A stretch of 64,000 nt of DNA from Photobacterium iliopiscarium (GTDB lineage Bacteria > Pseudomonadota > Gammaproteobacteria > Enterobacterales > Vibrionaceae): contig NZ_PYOO01000004.1 of assembly GCF_003026395.1 (NCBI RefSeq), positions 1 through 64,000 of the forward strand, written 5' to 3'. The notes below the pieces were generated by a model. The model did no database searches. It had not been told where the DNA came from and worked only from the letters and a program-made list of their open reading frames with translations. Each line of letters starts with the position of its first letter. Position 1 is the stretch's first letter. The position numbers and the translations under genes were made by a program. Positions 35,466 to 44,889 of the stretch are shown here, one piece after another.

Positions 35466-36574
35466 TGAGAGTTTTAATTATGCAATCTCGTTGGTATTTG
35501 CGTTATTTAACTATAATGTTATTTGGGACGATGGTATTGAGTGGTTGTGATCAGCAACCTGTTCGCAGTAATTCGGTGAAAATATTAACGCAATCTCAAA
35601 ATTTCGTGTTTGAACCCGTTGTTAAAGGTGAGGAAATAACCTTTCCTAAAGATCATGGCGAACATCCTGAATATCTTGCAGAGTGGTGGTATTTAACGGC
35701 TAACCTTAAAACAGAAACGGGCAAAGAAATTGCGGTGCAATGGACGATATTTCGCATGGCGACTAATGATGAAGATTTGAGTGGTTGGAAAACACCTCAG
35801 ATGTACATGGCGCATGCGGTAATAACAACGAAAGAGAAAGTTTGGGCGGCGGAAAGATTTGCTCGTGGTGGGATAGGTCAAGCAGGGGTAAGTCTTAATC
35901 CTTTTCATGCATGGTTAGATAATTGGTCATGGGATGCAGCGACCAGTGATCCTTTTCCTGGGCGGCTTGAGTTTTCAGATGATCACATGTCTGCGCGATT
36001 AAACATCAAGCAAAAAGGGGCCATTGTTTTACAAGGTGATAAAGGATATAGCAAAAAACATCCATTACTGAGTATTGCTTCTTATTATTACAGCGTTCCA
36101 TTTTTAGATCTTGATGGGATCATTACATTGGATGGGAAATCATATAAAGTCAGTGGTCGTGGCTGGTTTGATCGTGAGTGGAGCAGTAGTATGCTCAGTG
36201 CTAAACAGCAAGGTTGGGATTGGTTCGCGATTCACCTTGATGATGGCAGCGCTTTGTGGGTATCACAATTGCGCGAAGATGGTCAAAGACCCTATTTTAT
36301 TGGTTCACGTTCATGGCCTGATGGTCGAGTGGTTAAATTAGATAATAATCAAATACGAATGAAACCTATGCACTTTTATAAAGTGAGTGGAATTTCATTT
36401 CCATTAAATTGGTTAATTGAAGTGCCATCACAAGGGTTAAAACTCCAAACAAGTGTTGTACGCCAAGACCAGTGGTTACGTTTTATGTTTCCCTATTGGG
36501 AAGGCCCGATTAATGTGACAGGGTCACATAGTGGAAAAGGGTTTATGGAACTTACTGGTTATGAAGATAAATAA
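35465..36574 (+). CDS. AttH/CrtC-like lipoprotein (lipocalin-like fold)
   Basis: The protein has about 369 aa. Its signal peptide ends in the lipobox TMVLSGCDQQ, so it should be a lipoprotein. The mature part shows the AttH/carotenoid 1,2-hydratase family blocks: HPEYLAEWWYLTANLKTETG, VSGRGWFDREWSSSMLSAKQ with GWDWFAIHLDDGSALW following. Such genes accompany AttEFG-type ABC systems, as here. The ligand is unknown; transport of a lipid-like compound is a guess. An alternative start is the ATG at 35480. Confidence 0.85.
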   Translation: MRVLIMQSRWYLRYLTIMLFGTMVLSGCDQQPVRSNSVKILTQSQNFVFEPVVKGEEITFPKDHGEHPEYLAEWWYLTANLKTETGKEIAVQWTIFRMATNDEDLSGWKTPQMYMAHAVITTKEKVWAAERFARGGIGQAGVSLNPFHAWLDNWSWDAATSDPFPGRLEFSDDHMSARLNIKQKGAIVLQGDKGYSKKHPLLSIASYYYSVPFLDLDGIITLDGKSYKVSGRGWFDREWSSSMLSAKQQGWDWFAIHLDDGSALWVSQLREDGQRPYFIGSRSWPDGRVVKLDNNQIRMKPMHFYKVSGISFPLNWLIEVPSQGLKLQTSVVRQDQWLRFMFPYWEGPINVTGSHSGKGFMELTGYEDK

Positions 36575-36587
36575 GGAATATTGATAA

Positions 36588-37277
36588 ATGTTGAGTAAAA
36601 AAGCCCAACGTATAAATAATCAAAATAATTTTTTCTACTTAACCTTAGCATTGGTCTTTTTATTGATTAGTGCATCATTAGACAAAGTGATTACGTCTGG
36701 TTTTTTGCAATATATACTAGAAGTTTTCACGTTTATTACTTTTGGCATTTGTTTACTGAGCTTACGTTTTGATAAGAATTGGTTCCGTTTTTTATCATTA
36801 TTAGTGGTTGCATGGTTGATAGCGGTGATTACTCGAACGGTGTTAGGTATTGAAGAAATAGAAATTATCATGCTGTTATTGATGTTTATTTTCTTCTATG
36901 GCACCTTTCGCTCAATTATGCGCCAAATATTGTTCACAGGTTCAATTACGACCAATAAAATTATTGGTTCAATGGCATTGTTTTTGTTGCTTGGTTTAAT
37001 GTGGGCCATTGGATATTTGATTTTAATTCATTTTTTACCGGGATCATTTCAAGGTATTAATAAAGGGGCATGGCATGAAAATTTTGCTGATGCCGCTTAT
37101 TTTAGTTTTGTTACTTTAACGACATTAGGGTATGGCGATATTTTACCAATATTGCCTATTGCTAAAGTTTTTGCGTATCTTGAAGCGATTGTTGGCGTAT
37201 TTTATATGGCAATTGTGGTTTCAAGTTTAGTGAGTTCAAGTCGAGAGCAATATTTTATTGAGCATGTGGATGATTAA
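36588..37277 (+). CDS. Potassium channel family protein
   Basis: The 229-aa membrane protein has five or six hydrophobic segments. The pore loop reads FVTLTTLGYGDILPI, with the TLGYGD selectivity filter of K+ channels, followed by a final membrane helix. No cytoplasmic RCK or cyclic-nucleotide domain is present. AAGGA precedes the start. It lies 13 bp after the AttH gene and may be the last gene of that transcript, though a functional link is not obvious. Confidence 0.88.
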   Translation: MLSKKAQRINNQNNFFYLTLALVFLLISASLDKVITSGFLQYILEVFTFITFGICLLSLRFDKNWFRFLSLLVVAWLIAVITRTVLGIEEIEIIMLLLMFIFFYGTFRSIMRQILFTGSITTNKIIGSMALFLLLGLMWAIGYLILIHFLPGSFQGINKGAWHENFADAAYFSFVTLTTLGYGDILPILPIAKVFAYLEAIVGVFYMAIVVSSLVSSSREQYFIEHVDD

Positions 37278-37313
37278 TTTGTAGTCATTGACTTTGATTA
37301 CTGGCTTATAAAT

Positions 37314-37348
37314 AAGAGAATAATCATCAAGGTTATTCTCTTTTTTTC
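37314..37348 (+). terminator. Terminator after the potassium channel gene
   Basis: AAGAGAATAA / TTATTCTCTT followed by T7. Confidence 0.88.
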
Positions 37349-37437
37349 ATTTAGTGCTATTTTGCTAGTATTGATTAAATAGCCATATGTGAAAATTTGA
37401 TGTATGGCTTGCTTGTTATTTGCGATATGAAGGTAAT

Positions 37438-38610
37438 ATGAATCGCTTCTTTAAGAAAATCTACGAATATATAAATCCCTCCGTGAATCCTGATTTAGCA
37501 CCAGCGTTTGATGAATGGCAGAAACATATTCCAACGTTATGGCTGTTAGGTAAAACAGGGGCAGGTAAATCAACTATTATCCAAACGCTTACTGGAAATA
37601 GTTTGGTTGAAATAGGCAATGGTTTTCAGCCATGCACTCGTACCGCACATCATTATCTCTATCCCGCAGAAAATCCATTAGTGTGTTTTTTAGATACACG
37701 AGGATTAGGTGAGGCGGATTACGATCCCGTTGAAGACATTGCAATGTGTAGTGGTAAAAGCCATGCATTAATGGTGGTAATGAAAGCGGAAGAACCGGAA
37801 CAATCTGGGTTATTAACGGCATTAAAACAGATTAAACGTAGCGGTGCGATTAAACATTTATTGGTTATTCATACTGCCGTGAACAGTATTGTGGATACTC
37901 AAGAACGCCAACGCGCGGTTGAATATAATCATCAGCGAGTGATGGATGTGTGGGGTATAAAACCTGCCCAGTGGCAATCAGAAACGGCAACTATCTACCA
38001 GCCGATTGTGGTTGATTTTATTCCTGAGGATCAACAGTTTATTGGTGTTGATATCTTACACCATGCTTTAACCGATGCGCTTCCAATGTTGAGTTTGTTA
38101 TCTAATCAACAAGCTCATACTAATCGCGAAGAACAAAATTTTTATCAGTTACGTCAAGAGGTTCTCTGGTATGCAGGGGCTGCGGGGGCGAGTGATGCCA
38201 TTCCTGCGGTTGGGTTATTCAGTGTGCCGGCTATTCAAGGCAAGATGCTACATAGCCTTGCGAATCAATATGGCGTTAGTTGGAATAAAAAAGATTACGC
38301 AGAATTTGTGGGTATGTTAGGTTCTGGCTTTTTGTTGCAATATTTATCTAAATTGGGGCTTAACCAGTTAGTTAAATTTATTCCGGCATACGGTCAAACG
38401 GTTGGGAGTGCGACGGCGGCGGCGATGAGTTTTTCATCTACTTATGCGATTGGTCGTGCGGCTTGTATGTATTTATATCATCGTAGTAAAGGTGAGTCGA
38501 TTTCAAAAGACCAAATTAAGCTGGCTTATCAACAAGCATTTAAGACGGTAAAGCAGGTTGCTGATCGACAACAGCTAAGTAAATCGACACCTAAAAAGGA
38601 TCACGAATGA
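37438..38610 (+). CDS. GTPase with C-terminal DUF697-like domain
   Basis: The 390-aa protein starts with a P-loop GTPase domain: LLGKTGAGKSTIIQTLTGN (G1) and FLDTRGLGEADYD (G3). The usual NKxD G4 motif is not clear; HTAVNS stands at that place. From about residue 240 it has a helical, partly hydrophobic region like DUF697/YcjF (AGAAGASDAIPAVGLFSVP, then IPAYGQTVGSATAAAMSF). ATG 37438 with GAAGG upstream is preferred over a TTG at 37420. It overlaps the next GTPase gene by four bases. Confidence 0.8.
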   Translation: MNRFFKKIYEYINPSVNPDLAPAFDEWQKHIPTLWLLGKTGAGKSTIIQTLTGNSLVEIGNGFQPCTRTAHHYLYPAENPLVCFLDTRGLGEADYDPVEDIAMCSGKSHALMVVMKAEEPEQSGLLTALKQIKRSGAIKHLLVIHTAVNSIVDTQERQRAVEYNHQRVMDVWGIKPAQWQSETATIYQPIVVDFIPEDQQFIGVDILHHALTDALPMLSLLSNQQAHTNREEQNFYQLRQEVLWYAGAAGASDAIPAVGLFSVPAIQGKMLHSLANQYGVSWNKKDYAEFVGMLGSGFLLQYLSKLGLNQLVKFIPAYGQTVGSATAAAMSFSSTYAIGRAACMYLYHRSKGESISKDQIKLAYQQAFKTVKQVADRQQLSKSTPKKDHE

Positions 38611-40148
38611 AACGGGTGAATAAAAGTTATCAGCTAATTAATCAACTTTCTGAGGGTTTCTTGCCATTATTGATGTTGGCGGTGTGTTTGCCCATCATAG
38701 TATTGGCGGGGTTTGGTGTTGTTGATCTGATTCAACAAGGACAATGGCTATTATTTTTCGCCATTATTGCTGGTGGTTGTTTATTGGCTTTTTTACCTTA
38801 TTGGTGGTTACGTCGTAAACGTGTCGTGGCGGATGCTGTTATGGATGATATTGCACCATTACATGTGGCAGCTAACCCTCAGTGGAGTGAGCACGATCAG
38901 CAAGTATGGCAACAAATGGCACTAGTTATTGATAAGCAGCTAGCAGATGACTCTGCATGGGAAAGCCTACAAGCACATGCTTATGTTTTGGTGGCTGATG
39001 TTGCTGCGCAGTATCATCAACAATCGAGTTCGCAAAAATTAGCGTTTACTGCACCTGAATTTTTAATGATGGTTGAAGAGGTGAGTCGTCGCTATCGTCA
39101 CTTTCTACAACAACATGTTCCTTTTTCTGAGAAGATCACGTTAACGAGCCTTAAACAAGGTTACGCGATTAAAGATAAAATGGGGTATGCAAAAAGTGCT
39201 TATGATGTCTATCGATTATTCCGTATTGCCACACCGACAGGCTGGTTAGCCGAAGTACGCGGTTTGGTTGTTGGTAAGTTGTTTGATGATGTTAGTGCTG
39301 AAGTTCAAAGCAAATTAAAAGCGACGTTATTACAAGAAGTTGCATCAGTAGCGATTGATTTATACAGTGGTCGTTTTAAGCTTGATGATGCAGCGGTTCC
39401 ACATAGTCAACTTCAAGATCACGATCAGCAAGCAACCGCCATTGCCGTAGAACCATTGCGGGTAGCTGTTGTTGGTCAAGTGAGTGCGGGTAAGTCATCG
39501 GTTATTAATGGGTTATTGGGTGAGATTGCAGCTGAAGTAAGCGCGTTACCATCAACAGATAAAGCCACAACCTATAAATGTGAAGTTGAAGGGCTCGATT
39601 TAATCAATCTGATTGATTTACCCGGCATTGATGGCAGTGCTGAGACTGAGAAAAAATTACTGAAACAAATGACCGAAAGTGATGTGGTTATTTGGGTATT
39701 AAAAGCCAATCAATCATCACGCCAATTAGATGTTACATTGAAAGCTGGGTTAGATGCGTTTTATAAGCAACCAGCAAATCAACATCGAAAAGCACCAAAA
39801 GTGATCTTATTGGTTAACCAAGTTGATAAACTTAAACCGGTTGATGAATGGTTGCCACCGTATGATCTTGAGTCACCACAAACGGACAAAGGGCAAATTA
39901 TTAGTGATGCAGTGAAGTATAACCGAGAGGTAATGCAGGCTGAGTATATTTTGCCGTTTTCCGTGAGTAGCGATCGTATTCCTTATAATCTTGATAGCTT
40001 GCAATCACAGTTACAACAGGTGTATCAAGATGGGATAAATACCCAGTTAAACCGTCGTCGCGCCCAAGGTGAAACCATTGATTATAGTGAGCAAGCAAAA
40101 CGGTTATATCGTTTAGGTAAACTGGTGTTTGATGCTGCTACTAAGTAG
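38607..40148 (+). CDS. Membrane-anchored GTPase
   Basis: The 513-aa protein has two N-terminal membrane segments (about 17-39 and 46-67), a helical middle, and a C-terminal GTPase domain. Motifs are VAVVGQVSAGKSSVINGLLG (G1), LIDLPGIDGSAETE (G3) and ILLVNQVDKLKPV (G4, NQVD). It is translated from an ATGA overlap with the previous GTPase, so the two probably act together at the inner membrane. Similar pairs exist in enterobacteria and Vibrio (YcjX/YcjF-like logic), but their task is unknown. Confidence 0.8.
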   Translation: MKRVNKSYQLINQLSEGFLPLLMLAVCLPIIVLAGFGVVDLIQQGQWLLFFAIIAGGCLLAFLPYWWLRRKRVVADAVMDDIAPLHVAANPQWSEHDQQVWQQMALVIDKQLADDSAWESLQAHAYVLVADVAAQYHQQSSSQKLAFTAPEFLMMVEEVSRRYRHFLQQHVPFSEKITLTSLKQGYAIKDKMGYAKSAYDVYRLFRIATPTGWLAEVRGLVVGKLFDDVSAEVQSKLKATLLQEVASVAIDLYSGRFKLDDAAVPHSQLQDHDQQATAIAVEPLRVAVVGQVSAGKSSVINGLLGEIAAEVSALPSTDKATTYKCEVEGLDLINLIDLPGIDGSAETEKKLLKQMTESDVVIWVLKANQSSRQLDVTLKAGLDAFYKQPANQHRKAPKVILLVNQVDKLKPVDEWLPPYDLESPQTDKGQIISDAVKYNREVMQAEYILPFSVSSDRIPYNLDSLQSQLQQVYQDGINTQLNRRRAQGETIDYSEQAKRLYRLGKLVFDAATK

Positions 40149-40174
40149 TTATTCTTGTTCTTGTTTGTGATAAT

Positions 40175-40217
40175 AAATGGCCTTGATAGGGTGTAACTCC
40201 CCGTCAAAGCCATTTTT
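40175..40217 (+). terminator. Terminator of the GTPase operon
   Basis: AAATGGC..TTGA and TCAA..GCCATTT arms form a long imperfect hairpin followed by T5. Confidence 0.75.
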
Positions 40218-40281
40218 ATTGGGTGTTAATAATCAGTGGTGCTATTGGATGGTACTTTTAATATCATCTGTAAGGTTATCT

Positions 40282-41940
40282 TTAAGGTAATAAAGTCCAC
40301 GGTTCACCTGCTGTTGGTGTATTACCTTGGCTCCACCATTTAGCTTGATAGATTTTGTTTTGGAAGCTGACTTTATCATTGCCACCATAAACGGCAGTCG
40401 TACTCCATGTTGTAACATCTGCTGGCAAAGTGGTTGATGGATTATCATCTGTCGGTGGCGTTATTGCACCATCTGTGGATGTTGCGGCCTTGATTAACTT
40501 CCATGGACCACCTAAATCAGGCTGGTTGCTTTGTGTCCACCATTGCGCTTCATAAATTGCGCCTTTATAAGCCACTTGCTCACCGCCAGTGTAGACTTTG
40601 TTTTCGTCCCAATTCGCCACGCCATCAATCGGTGGATCGGTTGGATCTGTTGTGCCACCACCTGTGTCAGGGTCTAATTTATCAACCACACGCACCGCCG
40701 GCCAGTTCGCGTGGGAGCCATAGAAATTGGTCACACATTTTTCATAATCGCCTGCAACTAAAGCCGAATAGGCGGTTTGGAAACCTACTAACTCACATTC
40801 AAATGAAACACCACCCGGACGATCAGGATAGTACTTCCAATTTGCATCCCAGTTAGTATAAAGCACATCGGTTGCACCATTTAGATTCAAACTACCATAA
40901 GGTGTTTGTTGCCAGCAGGTGTTGGTTTCATCACTCTTTACTGGAATTTGATAGTTTTCAACTAAACCTTCCCAATAACGAATACGGTTAACAGGTTGAC
41001 CTTTATCTTTGTTTTGCTCGCCACATTCAATACCACCGTTGATGACATTAATGGTAGTACCAAAACCGTAGCCAATGCCAGCGTCGGTTTCACGTTGAGA
41101 AGGAACCCATGTACGATCTATAACATGTAACATGGCGGGTTTAGGGGCTTGTGGTGTTAAGAAAAACCAGATAGCAGAAGCTAAATTTAACCAAGAATCA
41201 GCAACTAACCCTGGATTGTTCAATAGTACCGTTGCATCACCATCAAACATCACCTCAGAAAAAGCACCGTAGTTAAAGTGGTAGGATAGTTGTTTTGCAC
41301 CTCGACCAAAGTAACCTTGTCCGTCAGCGCAAGGCCAGCGTTTATTTTGCCAATCATTTTGACCACATCCAGTCGTGTAACCCGGTTGACCTTCAGCCCA
41401 GCCCATTTCACGCACATGGACTAATGCTTGTTGCCATTCTTCAAGACCTAATGGGTTATCCGAGACGTTCTCAATACTAATATGGCCGCCCGTTTCTTGG
41501 GCAAAGTGAGCAAAAGCGGTGACGATAGATTTCTTACAGATAGCATCAGCATCACGTTCATCAGTGTAATCGCCACAAAAAGCAGGGAATTTACCAATAG
41601 CACGTAAAAAGCGGGTATAGGTATATTCAGGTGCTGCCATTTGAGTGAGGAAATTCCATTCTGTTTCAGGAAATACACGTTCAACCCGTTTTACATTGTC
41701 AGGGTTAGTGCTTAGCCCCGGAAGAATCATATCTACGATAGTATTTGAAGCGGTAGCTAAGGCTTTAGCCCAAACATCGTACATTGGGTCCATTGTTTTT
41801 GCATTTTCAGCGGCAACAACTTCAGAGCGTTCAATAACATAACCACCCACAGTATCGGGATCTGGCTGAGGGGTCATTGCATAGCTATTAGCAGCGAATA
41901 TACTGCCAATCACGAAAGAGAGTGGATGTAGTTTAGCCAT
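40282..41940 (-). CDS. Secreted chitinase, glycoside hydrolase family 19, with two CBM5/12 modules
   Basis: The 552-aa enzyme hydrolyses chitin. A signal peptide (residues 1-21, ending ANSYA) precedes the GH19 domain with TAFAHFAQETGGHISIENVS (catalytic Glu region) and GYFGRGAKQLSYHFNYGAFS, the family signature. After a Pro/Thr/Asp linker come two chitin-binding modules: VANWDENKVYTGGEQVAYKG.. and VTTWSTTAVYGGNDKVSFQN.., both with the QWW/KWW aromatic motif. It is monocistronic. The GlcNAc kinase gene nagK lies 6 kb away and could serve the same nutrient pathway. Confidence 0.93.
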   Translation of the reverse strand: MAKLHPLSFVIGSIFAANSYAMTPQPDPDTVGGYVIERSEVVAAENAKTMDPMYDVWAKALATASNTIVDMILPGLSTNPDNVKRVERVFPETEWNFLTQMAAPEYTYTRFLRAIGKFPAFCGDYTDERDADAICKKSIVTAFAHFAQETGGHISIENVSDNPLGLEEWQQALVHVREMGWAEGQPGYTTGCGQNDWQNKRWPCADGQGYFGRGAKQLSYHFNYGAFSEVMFDGDATVLLNNPGLVADSWLNLASAIWFFLTPQAPKPAMLHVIDRTWVPSQRETDAGIGYGFGTTINVINGGIECGEQNKDKGQPVNRIRYWEGLVENYQIPVKSDETNTCWQQTPYGSLNLNGATDVLYTNWDANWKYYPDRPGGVSFECELVGFQTAYSALVAGDYEKCVTNFYGSHANWPAVRVVDKLDPDTGGGTTDPTDPPIDGVANWDENKVYTGGEQVAYKGAIYEAQWWTQSNQPDLGGPWKLIKAATSTDGAITPPTDDNPSTTLPADVTTWSTTAVYGGNDKVSFQNKIYQAKWWSQGNTPTAGEPWTLLP

Positions 41941-42154
41941 TGATTCATACCCTTATTAATATAGTGCACGATAGTTGCTAATTATGTTATCGATATGTGG
42001 CTATAATGTGCAATCACAGAGTTTTAAAAGCGTGTGGGTGTGTTGAGTTTTAATGTGGTCTTAAACATTTTTTGCATTGAAAATGATGTTTATGCGATCT
42101 TTATCAATACTATCTGTTGAGAATTGACGATGAGGGGACTGATGTGATGTAGAT

Positions 42155-42192
42155 AAAAAATCCTTATGATCAAATAACCATAAGGATTTTTT
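42155..42192. terminator. Terminator of the acyltransferase gene
   Basis: AAAAAATCCTTATG / CATAAGGATTTTTT is a perfect long stem with A and T tracts on its two sides, usable in both directions. Confidence 0.85.
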
Positions 42193-42218
42193 AAAGAGTA
42201 GTGAGTGAAGTGGTTAAG

Positions 42219-43241
42219 TTATCGTACTAAAAATCGGGCTATGGACGTTTTACGTAAGCCTCTAACAATGATTGTTGAGATAATAAGCACCACGGGTACT
42301 GCAAAAAGACTGGCAATAATCGGGTTAATATTCAAAATACTGATGATATTGAGGTAATAAATCACAATAAGTAAATGGCAGAGGTATATACCCAGAACAT
42401 CTTTGCTTAATGAGTGAATGATTTTATAGTCACCTAAGTTAGGTTTGGCTAATAAAATAAAGAAAATACCTAATGCCCATAACGGGGTACCAAAGAGAAA
42501 GTCATGGAAAAAAGAACCATTTTCTTGCAGTGAAAGGTAGTTCGCTTCACCGATAAATAGACAAAATCCAACGAGCATCATGATTATGCTGTTTTTCAGA
42601 CTAATACTGATATTACGGCGACGAACTTCAAATCCAAGCATGATCATGAAGGTACTAAAAAAAGGGCCATTACGCGTAAATATCGGTGAACTTAATTCTG
42701 TTATTTGAGCATAGCTACCTGCCATTAAGCCAAAAATAAATAACAGAGTAGCAACGGGAATAATCAACTGAGATAACTTCAAACGCAGTAAAACGGTAAT
42801 GATAGTTAAGCCGCTGAGTAGCCCTGGAATATACCAAAGATGCACTAATCCACCTTCAAATAAGGTATTTAATGGTGTTGTCAGCAGTCTTTGCCAATAA
42901 AAAAGACGTTCAGCAAAATATCCTTCAGTTGCCACAAGATGAAAGTTAAACGGTAAAATTAAGTAAATAATGCTCCATGATACCCACATGATGAGTAATG
43001 GGCGAGCATAGCGCCATAGATAAGGAATGAGCTCAGTTGTTAAACGTGGCTGAATAAAATAACCCGCCATAATAAAGAATAACGGCACCGCAAATCGACT
43101 GACTTGATTAAGCCCCATGCCTAATAATGGCTGATCATTAAATAAAGGTGCTTGCATGAATATTTGGCTATGCAAAGCAATAATGGCAATCGTTGCGATA
43201 ATTCGGCCAAATTCAAAACTGGCTATACGGTGTTGAGGCAT
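42219..43241 (-). CDS. Acyltransferase 3 family protein (WecH-like)
   Basis: The 340-aa, roughly ten-segment membrane protein fits the acyltransferase-3 family that acetylates surface sugars. ASFEFGRIIATIAIIALHSQ carries the conserved His near the N-terminus, and RFAVPLFFIMAGYFIQPRL is the second family block. LVHLWYIPGLL is typical of WecH-like members. The start is ATG 43241. The acceptor is unknown; no polysaccharide genes adjoin it. Confidence 0.8.
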   Translation of the reverse strand: MPQHRIASFEFGRIIATIAIIALHSQIFMQAPLFNDQPLLGMGLNQVSRFAVPLFFIMAGYFIQPRLTTELIPYLWRYARPLLIMWVSWSIIYLILPFNFHLVATEGYFAERLFYWQRLLTTPLNTLFEGGLVHLWYIPGLLSGLTIITVLLRLKLSQLIIPVATLLFIFGLMAGSYAQITELSSPIFTRNGPFFSTFMIMLGFEVRRRNISISLKNSIIMMLVGFCLFIGEANYLSLQENGSFFHDFLFGTPLWALGIFFILLAKPNLGDYKIIHSLSKDVLGIYLCHLLIVIYYLNIISILNINPIIASLFAVPVVLIISTIIVRGLRKTSIARFLVR

Positions 43242-43439
43242 AACTAAAATCCACAAACTGAAAGTGGTGTTGAAATTATACGGATTTCAGGATGTTGTAA
43301 ATTGTATTATGAAAGGGAATTACGTTATTGATCACAGAATTAAATTTATGATCAAGATAGAGCAAATTATTAAGTAGTATGGATAAAACAGAGAGGTAAC
43401 GATAGTAACGTTACCTAACTATCTAAAGTTATGTTGTTT

Positions 43440-44129
43440 TTATAACCCAAGTTGATCAAGTAAATCTTGATGATCGTTATTGTTGGTCGTGTTGTTATTA
43501 GGTGAGATTAACGATTGTTGCTGTTGAGCATCATAGGCAGTTTCAAAAATAGTATCTGGATCTTGTTCATCGACTTCAAAGTCTTCTAGTTGAATAAATT
43601 CAGTTTTATCCATCGCTAATTCAAGATAGAAAATATTGTTTTTTGCCGTTGTAAAACTGACTCTACGAACTTGAGGGCGATCAAGATTAGTATCAACAGA
43701 GAGGATTATTTGTTTGTGTAGTGTCAACATTTTAGGTTGGTTTTGAGTAATCGATATGTTTAGTTCTCTACCAATTTTGCCTGTGAAATCACCAACGACT
43801 TGATTCATTAACTCCCCTAAAATATTGGCTACGTCATCCGCTGTATGATGAATGGCAATATCAGTATCAGGAAATCCCATGCGTAACATATAATTTTGAT
43901 AGATTTCCATTGCAGCTGATGCGGAGAAATTAGTGACAACTAATCCAGTGAAGCCACCATCAAATAAAACAAAACAACCAATATCAGGTTTTAAACTTGT
44001 TTTATTGATTTTTTGTACCATTGGCGAATATTTAATATGGCTTTCTGTTGCGCGTGATAACACATCAGCCAGAGAATGACATAATTTAATTAAAATATCG
44101 TCGGTAGTTATCGTATGATTTTTTCGCAT
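43440..44129 (-). CDS. DUF3334 family protein, CheX/CheC-like
   Basis: The 229-aa protein resembles DUF3334 of Vibrionaceae. The central part (TADDVANILGELMNQVVGDF and ATG-like KIGRELNISITQNQPKM) has the look of CheX/CheC phosphatase-fold proteins that act on CheY-like receivers. The C-terminus is a Gln/Asn-rich tail. It lies near a receiver-CheC gene (44890-45870), which has a similar E-L-x-N-I block, so a signalling role is plausible. Enzyme activity is not shown. Confidence 0.7.
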   Translation of the reverse strand: MRKNHTITTDDILIKLCHSLADVLSRATESHIKYSPMVQKINKTSLKPDIGCFVLFDGGFTGLVVTNFSASAAMEIYQNYMLRMGFPDTDIAIHHTADDVANILGELMNQVVGDFTGKIGRELNISITQNQPKMLTLHKQIILSVDTNLDRPQVRRVSFTTAKNNIFYLELAMDKTEFIQLEDFEVDEQDPDTIFETAYDAQQQQSLISPNNNTTNNNDHQDLLDQLGL

Positions 44130-44299
44130 ATACAGCCCTGTAAAACGTATTTATAACCAGTAAATAAAAATTCAGTAGTTAAAAGCCGATAGTGATGTCG
44201 CTTTTATACTACAACTCTAACGTGTAATAAGTGCGTATCGGCTTATACGGTAAGGACTTGAATGGTTATTTGTCTTTATGATGTTAGTTGTCGATAAAT

Positions 44300-44656
44300 T
44301 TATGCGAAACGTTTATCTAAATACGCAATAATATCGTTTGATTCATACATCCAAGTAACCTGACCATTTTCTTCAATACGTAAGCAAGGTACGGTACGTT
44401 TTCCACCTTGTTCTACTAGTTCTTGAGCCCATGGTGAAATTTTTGCATTACGTGTTGCTAGCGGGATATTTAGACGTTTAGCATGGCGACGTACTTTTAC
44501 ACAAAACGGACAGGTTTCAAATTGATAAAGTTGCATATTAGCGACAGCGGCATCAATTTCTTGTTGCGCCGTTGCTGATCGCTCTATACCACGCGGAGAA
44601 AATAGTGAGTTAAGTATAAGAATGATTTTACCGACGAACCAACGAAGTGCTTTCAT
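44300..44656 (-). CDS. Glutaredoxin-like protein with N-terminal membrane anchor
   Basis: The 118-aa protein has a hydrophobic N-terminal stretch (ALRWFVGKIILILNSLF), then a glutaredoxin domain. FETCPFCVKVRRHAKRLN carries the CPFC redox pair, RTVPCLRIEE the cis-Pro, and MYESNDIIAYLDKRF the C-terminal glutathione-site block. Such anchored glutaredoxins are common in Vibrio. The start is ATG 44656; a TTG 12 bases upstream is less likely. The redox partner is unknown. Confidence 0.85.
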   Translation of the reverse strand: MKALRWFVGKIILILNSLFSPRGIERSATAQQEIDAAVANMQLYQFETCPFCVKVRRHAKRLNIPLATRNAKISPWAQELVEQGGKRTVPCLRIEENGQVTWMYESNDIIAYLDKRFA

Positions 44657-44889
44657 ATTATTATCCAATGGCTGATTATAAAAATTATGTTGTGATTCTA
44701 TTATAAAAAAGTCAGTGGGTAACTATCTTGTAAGGTATATATTTCAATTATTGTTTGATAGTTATCGGTAATCGGTTGGAACTAAGATCAATATTTAGAT
44801 GTATGTCACTGAATGCATACTTTTAAGTCGCTGCACAATGTTGCTTTGCTTTATAATGCATTAAGGTTCAGTGGGTAAGTGATAGTCTG

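Noticed and set aside
43394-43416. Hairpin AGGTAACG / CGTTACCT after the DUF3334 gene
   Set aside because: Possible weak terminator on the minus strand, but only a short, late T run follows.
44182-44245. Inverted repeat AGCCGATA / TATCGGCT with a loop of about 45 nt
   Set aside because: Lies between glutaredoxin and DUF3334 genes. The loop is long, there is no T run and no clear regulator; it may be chance.
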